NCBI GenBank assembly: GCA_003551945.1
Contig: PUNZ01000016.1
Span: forward strand, 1 to 8,196
From: Halovenus sp.
GTDB lineage: Archaea > Halobacteriota > Halobacteria > Halobacteriales > Haloarculaceae
Direction: 5' to 3'
DNA length: 8,196 bases
A model generated the notes under the pieces. The model was not told the DNA's origin. It did not search any database and saw only the letters and a program-made list of their open reading frames with translations. Made by a program: the position numbers and the translations under genes. Below are positions 4,736 to 8,196 of the stretch, in pieces. The first letter of the stretch is position 1. Every line of letters starts with the position of its first letter.

Positions 4736-5587
4736 TTACGCCGATTTTCTCGCGTGGTCTAACTGCCGGGCAATGAGGCCAGCCTGAACACCGGCAGTGA
4801 AGCCGGCATCGATATTGACGACGCTCAGCGACGTACAGGACTGAAGCATTCCTGAAAGGGCGGCGTCTCCATCCCCACCGTATCCATACCCAGTCGAGAC
4901 GGGGAGACCAATGACAGGGACGTCCACAAGTCCAGCCACAACAGTCGGTAGCGCACCCTCCCGACCGGCAGCAACGATGAGTACGTCCTGCTCGCGGAGC
5001 CTGGGGAGTTGGTCAAGCGTTCGATTCAGCGCGGCGACACCGATATCATCAAAGCGGGTTACTGTTGTGCCCATTTCCTGCGCCAGAATCTCCGCTTCAC
5101 CAGCAGGGACAGCATCCGATGTGCCAGCAGTCACAACGCCAACGCGGGCAGTAAGCGATGGGTGCTCGAACGAGGTCCCGTGTGCGACGACCACCGACGC
5201 ACGTTCATACGGCGTCGTCAGTTCATCAGGAAACAGCGTTGCATCCGGAAACTCGGTAGAGAGCTGTTCAATGAGTGCCTCTCGCTGGGTCGCGTTGACT
5301 CGCGTGACGATTGCCCGGCCAGTCGTTTCGAGGCTCGTTGTCGCAAGCGCGGTCACTTCAGCGGGGGTCTTCCCGGTCGCAAAAACTGCCTCGGGAACGC
5401 CACTACGTTGTTCGCGGGCGGCATCGAACCGTCCCGCATCACTTGTCACGTACCCTGCCAGTTCCGCTTCAGCCTCTGCTGGCGTGAGCGCTCCACCAGC
5501 AACTGCAGCGAGAAGTTCCTGTAGCGTCTGCTCAGTCATATGTCGGTCAACGTGGTGGACCCACTCGTGTGTGTCGGTTATCGTCAT
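4736..5587 (-). CDS. larB: Nickel-pincer cofactor biosynthesis protein LarB
   Basis: LarB carboxylates the pyridinium ring of nicotinic acid adenine dinucleotide and hydrolyses its phosphoanhydride. This is the first step toward the nickel-pincer nucleotide cofactor of LarA-type racemases. Counted from the ATG at 5587 (283 residues), the N-terminal helical part contains LLAAVAGGALTPAEAEAEL. The PurE-like C-terminal domain shows TAGTSD (153-158), AAGREGALPTVVAGL (206-220), GLPVSTGYG (227-235) and SCTSLSVVNIDAGFTAG (250-266). Cys251 matches the cysteine reported to form a covalent pyridine intermediate, and it is the only cysteine in the protein. The start is uncertain. Homology favours the ATG at 5539 (267 residues, MTEQTLQELL). 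The AT-rich element near 5616-5628 suits the ATG at 5587; a TTG at 5608 is less likely. larC, larE and larA are not in the window. It diverges from the aldehyde dehydrogenase gene. Confidence 0.92.
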   Translation of the reverse strand: MTITDTHEWVHHVDRHMTEQTLQELLAAVAGGALTPAEAEAELAGYVTSDAGRFDAAREQRSGVPEAVFATGKTPAEVTALATTSLETTGRAIVTRVNATQREALIEQLSTEFPDATLFPDELTTPYERASVVVAHGTSFEHPSLTARVGVVTAGTSDAVPAGEAEILAQEMGTTVTRFDDIGVAALNRTLDQLPRLREQDVLIVAAGREGALPTVVAGLVDVPVIGLPVSTGYGYGGDGDAALSGMLQSCTSLSVVNIDAGFTAGVQAGLIARQLDHARKSA

Positions 5588-5615
5588 CGCAGGCGACCAC
5601 TCAACCAACCGGGCC

Positions 5616-5628
5616 TAGATTGATGACC
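5616..5628. promoter_or_regulatory. Shared AT-rich element in the larB/aldehyde dehydrogenase divergent promoter
   Basis: TAGATTGATGACC is the only AT-rich island in the 63 bases between the larB ATG (5587) and the dehydrogenase ATG (5651). It lies about 29 bases from the latter and about 35 from the former, so both TATA elements may overlap here. Neither match is strong. Confidence 0.3.
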
Positions 5629-5650
5629 GTTCCACTGGACACCAACTGCT

Positions 5651-7027
5651 ATGGAGACCACCGTGTTGACTGCCACGAACCCGGCGACTGGTGAAGAACT
5701 TGACTCATATGAGACAGCAACCGAAAAAGAGGTACAGCGGGCATTGGCGACGGCAGTAGAGACGTTCGAATCATGGCAAAACCGACCGCTCCGCGACCGC
5801 GAGAAACTGTTGCACTCTGCCGCTGAAGTCCTTCGGGAAAACAGCCAACGCTACGCAACGCTGATGACACAGGAGATGGGCAAACCGCTCACCCAGTCCG
5901 AAGCTGAGATAGAAAAATGTGCCTGGGTCTGTGAACACTACGCCGAAAATGCACGGCAGTATCTTGATTCGTCGGCTCACCCGAGTCCACCGGGGACAGC
6001 TGTCGAGACGGTGTACGAACCGCTCGGCCCAGTCCTTGCGGTGATGCCGTGGAATTTTCCCTTCTGGCAAGTATTCCGGTTTGCCGCACCTGCGCTTGCT
6101 GCAGGAAATGTTGGCCTACTCAAACACGCCGAAAGCGTTCCCGGAAGTGCGCGTGCAGTCGCGGACGTCTTCGAAGAGGCAGGATTTCCGGAGGGTGCGT
6201 TTCAAACGCTGTTGCTTACGGTTGAGCAGGTCCATGACATGATTGCTGACGACCGCGTTGTCGCCGCAACCCTCACTGGGAGTGGGCCCGCAGGCAGTGC
6301 AGTCGCCGGAACCGCAGGGGCCGAGCTCAAACCAAGCGTGCTCGAACTCGGGGGGAGCGACCCGTTTATCGTCCTCGATGATGCTGATATCTCTGCGGCT
6401 GTTGAAACTGGCGCCTGGGCACGCTTGCTCAACAACGGCCAATCGTGTATCGCCGCCAAGCGGTTTATCCTCCACGACGCGATTGCCGATGAGTTCGTTG
6501 ACCGATTTGTCGCCGAAGTCGAATCATACACGGTTGGTGACCCGATGGACCGTGAGACGGATATCGGCCCCCAATCCTCACAGGCTGCCCTTGAGATGCT
6601 TGATGAACAAGTAAACAAAACGGTCGACGCCGGAGCAACCGTCCTCACTGGTGGTGAACCACTCGAGATGGCCGGGGCATTCTACCCGCCGACAGTGCTG
6701 ACTGACATTCCGGCAGGGTCACCGGCCGCCTGCGAGGAACTGTTTGGGCCAGTTGCTGCCATCTTCAGCGTCGACAGTGAGCGCGAAGCCATTGAACTGG
6801 CAAATGAGACGCGGTTTGGGCTCGGCGCAAGTATCTGGACGGAAGACAGAACCCGAGGGAGAACAATTGCCCGACAGATTGACGCAGGATGTGTCTATCT
6901 CAACCAACTCGTCAAGTCGGACCCACGAGTGCCGTTCGGTGGCATCAAAGACTCAGGCTATGGACGAGAGTTGGCAGGTGAGGGCATCCGAGAGTTCGTC
7001 AACAAAAAGACAGTGTGGGTTGAGTAA
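5651..7027 (+). CDS. NAD(P)-dependent aldehyde dehydrogenase, succinate-semialdehyde dehydrogenase type
   Basis: A soluble 458-residue enzyme that oxidises an aldehyde to an acid with NAD(P). Typical motifs occur in order: PWNFPFWQ (133-140) with Asn135, LLKHAESVPGSA (156-167) with Lys158 for cofactor binding, and TGSGPAGSAVA (209-219). The general base Glu232 is in LELGGSDPF (231-239), and the nucleophile Cys266 is in NNGQSCIAAKR (261-271). CEELFGPVAAIF follows, and PFGGIKDSGYGRE is near the C-terminus. The LLKHA-x-x-VPGSA block and the GQSCIAAKR context are typical of the GabD1-like succinate-semialdehyde dehydrogenase branch. Succinate semialdehyde is therefore the likely substrate, but specificity inside this superfamily is not reliable from motifs. 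The short N-terminus begins directly at the conserved TATNPATGEEL strand, which supports the ATG at 5651. It diverges from larB and converges with sir2; no aminotransferase neighbour is present. Confidence 0.93.
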   Translation: METTVLTATNPATGEELDSYETATEKEVQRALATAVETFESWQNRPLRDREKLLHSAAEVLRENSQRYATLMTQEMGKPLTQSEAEIEKCAWVCEHYAENARQYLDSSAHPSPPGTAVETVYEPLGPVLAVMPWNFPFWQVFRFAAPALAAGNVGLLKHAESVPGSARAVADVFEEAGFPEGAFQTLLLTVEQVHDMIADDRVVAATLTGSGPAGSAVAGTAGAELKPSVLELGGSDPFIVLDDADISAAVETGAWARLLNNGQSCIAAKRFILHDAIADEFVDRFVAEVESYTVGDPMDRETDIGPQSSQAALEMLDEQVNKTVDAGATVLTGGEPLEMAGAFYPPTVLTDIPAGSPAACEELFGPVAAIFSVDSEREAIELANETRFGLGASIWTEDRTRGRTIARQIDAGCVYLNQLVKSDPRVPFGGIKDSGYGRELAGEGIREFVNKKTVWVE

Positions 7028-7045
7028 GCGAATCTGGTGTGACTA

Positions 7046-7789
7046 TTACAACGAATCGACGAGTGCGGGCAAGGTCTCAGTGACATCAGCACGGAAATCA
7101 TAGGTTGCACGGGATGAGAGTGGCGTCGATTCAAGATTGAAAATTGCAAGCGTTCCGCCAGCCCGCTGTGCGACACTCGGGAGCGATGCTGCAGGCTGGA
7201 GGGAAAGCGAGGAGCCGATGGCGAGAAACACATCGGCTTGCTGTGCGTGTTGTTGAGCCTGTTGGAGCGGTGCCTGGGGAAGCGGTTCGCCAAAGAGAAT
7301 CACATCAGGCTTCAACACCCCCTCACAAGCCTCACAGTACGGTGGGAGTTCCCCTGCGTTAATTCGGTCGCGAACAGCGGCCATCGGCTGTCGACGACCA
7401 CAGCTCTGACAGACCACACGCTGGCCGTTTCCGTGTAACTCGATAACCTCCTCAGAGCCTGCGTCACGGTGTAAGCCATCGATATTCTGCGTGATGACGG
7501 CATCGAGTACCCCTTCTGCCTCCATCATCGCAAGAGCAGTATGCGCGTCATTTGGAGCAATGTCACCGCCATAGACTGCCTCATGCATCTGGACACGAAG
7601 CTCCCAGAAGCCAGCGGGGTCGGCCTGAAACCGACTGTAGTGGAACTCGCTTGGGTCGAACTGGTCCCAGATTCCACCCTCGCTTCGAAAGTCCGGAATC
7701 CCCGACGCAGTACTTACCCCCGCACCAGTAAGCGCAACCACATGGTCGGCTGCTTTCACCTCCCCCGCAAGCGATGCTATCTTGTCCAT
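7046..7789 (-). CDS. sir2: Sir2-type NAD-dependent protein deacylase
   Basis: Sirtuins remove acyl groups from lysine side chains using NAD, yielding nicotinamide and O-acyl-ADP-ribose. The 247-residue protein has LTGAGVSTASGIPDFRSEGGIW (read as GAGVS 22-26 and GIPDFR 30-35), QNIDGLH (101-107), and the catalytic His119 in ELHGN. Its zinc ribbon has CQSC (127, 130) and CEAC (152, 155), followed by KPDVILFGEPLP and AIGSSLSLQPAASLP (190-204). The Tyr-x-x-Arg pair of desuccinylase-type (SIRT5/CobB) sirtuins is not seen where expected, so plain deacetylase activity is more likely. I chose the ATG at 7789 because it starts just before the Rossmann fold. The open frame extends to 7873, but that part has no ATG and reads through AT-rich promoter DNA. 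It converges with the dehydrogenase 18 bases away. Confidence 0.95.
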   Translation of the reverse strand: MDKIASLAGEVKAADHVVALTGAGVSTASGIPDFRSEGGIWDQFDPSEFHYSRFQADPAGFWELRVQMHEAVYGGDIAPNDAHTALAMMEAEGVLDAVITQNIDGLHRDAGSEEVIELHGNGQRVVCQSCGRRQPMAAVRDRINAGELPPYCEACEGVLKPDVILFGEPLPQAPLQQAQQHAQQADVFLAIGSSLSLQPAASLPSVAQRAGGTLAIFNLESTPLSSRATYDFRADVTETLPALVDSL

Positions 7790-7810
7790 GTGAGAACTAT
7801 CCGTTCCCGG

Positions 7811-7819
7811 TCGAAAAAG
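7811..7819 (-). promoter_or_regulatory. Proximal candidate sir2 TATA element
   Basis: The minus strand reads CTTTTTCGA, centred about 26 bases upstream of the sir2 ATG at 7789, the spacing of a leaderless transcript. A second, more AT-rich element (7851-7859) lies 66 bases upstream and would give a leader of about 40 bases. Confidence 0.4.
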
Positions 7820-7850
7820 GTCACGACCATATGTAAAGGAGATTAGTGTC

Positions 7851-7859
7851 AAATAAAAG
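7851..7859 (-). promoter_or_regulatory. Distal candidate sir2 TATA element
   Basis: The minus strand reads CTTTTATTT, a better TATA match than the proximal element. A start about 27 bases downstream would fall at an ATG (7828-7830) that opens a 17-codon reading frame ending inside the sir2 coding start, in a different frame. Confidence 0.35.
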
Positions 7860-7920
7860 ATGGTAATTCGCAATTGTCGTTTGACCGATTACTGACTAAA
7901 TGAATACGACAAGAAATTGG

Positions 7921-7935
7921 CTAATACGGTATTAG
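7921..7935. repeat. 15-base palindrome in the gap right of sir2
   Basis: CTAATAC and GTATTAG flank a single central G, a perfect inverted repeat with 7-base arms. It lies in the 195-base AT-rich intergenic stretch 7790-7984, between sir2 and the small membrane protein gene, both on the minus strand. It is about 130 bases upstream of the sir2 ATG and 50 bases past the end of the membrane gene. A looser inverted pair, TTGTCGT (7874-7880) and ACGACAA (7906-7912), lies beside it. It may be an operator; no T-run supports a terminator. I see no gene in the stretch. Confidence 0.4.
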
Positions 7936-7984
7936 GACAGCAAGTTGAATTGTTGAAAACGTGCTAACGGTTTATGACCTGCAC

Positions 7985-8191
7985 TCAGACTGGTGTCGTG
8001 CTGCCAGCGCCGGTCGCTCCCTCAAAGTTGTCTTTGTTCTGCAACAGGACAACAAAACAGCCGATGGCAATCAGCGTAAAGATAGCGCTGATTGTGAAGA
8101 ACATGGCACCATCAGTTGCGAGGGTGACGACCCGTCGGAGTGCATCAACACCAAAGCCGATGAGGCCGAACTTCAATCCCCACTCTTCCAT
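7985..8191 (-). CDS. Small single-span membrane protein of unknown function
   Basis: A 68-residue protein, possibly complete. Residues 5-27 are moderately hydrophobic and glycine-rich with two arginines (GLKFGLIGFGVDALRR), which suggests an amphipathic or re-entrant helix. Residues 29-50 form a clear membrane helix (AMFFTISAIFTLIAIGCFVV). The tail is short, polar and glycine/threonine-rich (from QNKDNF to the end). I do not recognise the family. The ATG at 8191 lies five bases from the window edge, so its promoter cannot be seen and an upstream in-frame start cannot be excluded. The next gene on the same strand, sir2, begins 195 bases downstream of its stop with its own promoter candidates, so an operon is unlikely. 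Confidence 0.6.
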   Translation of the reverse strand: MEEWGLKFGLIGFGVDALRRVVTLATDGAMFFTISAIFTLIAIGCFVVLLQNKDNFEGATGAGSTTPV

Positions 8192-8196
8192 AGCAA

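Noticed and set aside
4911..5618. 235-codon open frame on the plus strand opposite larB
   Set aside because: Low-complexity Ser/Ala/Thr/Val-rich translation, a typical shadow of a GC-rich gene; larB motifs fix the coding strand.
3231..7878. CAATTGT(C) recurring in three intergenic regions (about 3232, 4654 and 7871) as a shared operator
   Set aside because: A 7-8 base AT-rich word is expected to recur by chance, and the flanking bases differ at each site.
1..8196. Mobile element, CRISPR array, tRNA or rRNA gene
   Set aside because: No transposase or integrase motifs, no regularly spaced identical repeats, and no tRNA-like or rRNA-like segments were seen in the intergenic regions.

Overview
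The window comes from a halophilic archaeon (class Halobacteria). The proteins are strongly acidic (rich in Asp and Glu), and archaeal/eukaryotic-type genes (SRP19, Gar1, a presenilin-type protease) sit beside bacterial-type metabolic genes. Most genes lack a Shine-Dalgarno sequence. Several have a TATA-like element about 25-30 bases before the first ATG, as expected for haloarchaeal leaderless transcripts. Base composition looks only moderately GC-rich for this class; I did not count it and do not assign a genus. The region looks like ordinary core chromosome. I found no insertion sequence, CRISPR array, tRNA or rRNA gene, or clear gene decay.

Left part (1-2267): a Lrp/AsnC-type regulator (minus strand) diverges from carA, the small subunit of carbamoyl-phosphate synthase. 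Their 102-base intergenic region carries a 13-base palindrome and three TTCGTA motifs about 40 bases apart, a plausible regulator binding platform. carB is not in the window. ribE, a two-barrel riboflavin synthase of the bacterial type, follows carA on the same strand but appears to have its own weak promoter.

Central part (2295-4571): a small two-finger putative zinc protein (minus strand) diverges from srp19. srp19 overlaps gar1 by an ATGA junction, and psh, a nine-helix GxGD intramembrane aspartyl protease, follows 63 bases later. So a signal-recognition-particle protein, an H/ACA RNP protein and a membrane protease lie in a row on the plus strand. The protease carries an acidic loop built of six 8-residue repeats between its two catalytic helices. 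It is convergent with a very short (55-residue) haloarchaeal protein that has the clearest TATA box of the window.

Right part (4736-8191): larB (nickel-pincer cofactor synthesis, minus strand) diverges from an aldehyde dehydrogenase of the succinate-semialdehyde dehydrogenase type. The dehydrogenase converges with a Sir2 deacetylase (minus strand). At the right edge lies a 68-residue single-helix membrane protein (minus strand). The AT-rich gap 7790-7984 holds the sir2 promoter region and a 15-base palindrome.

No complete new multi-gene system is evident. The most interesting points are the octad-repeat loop of the presenilin homologue, the phased motif array at lrp/carA, the duplicated-finger protein beside srp19, and the repeats upstream of the 55-residue protein.
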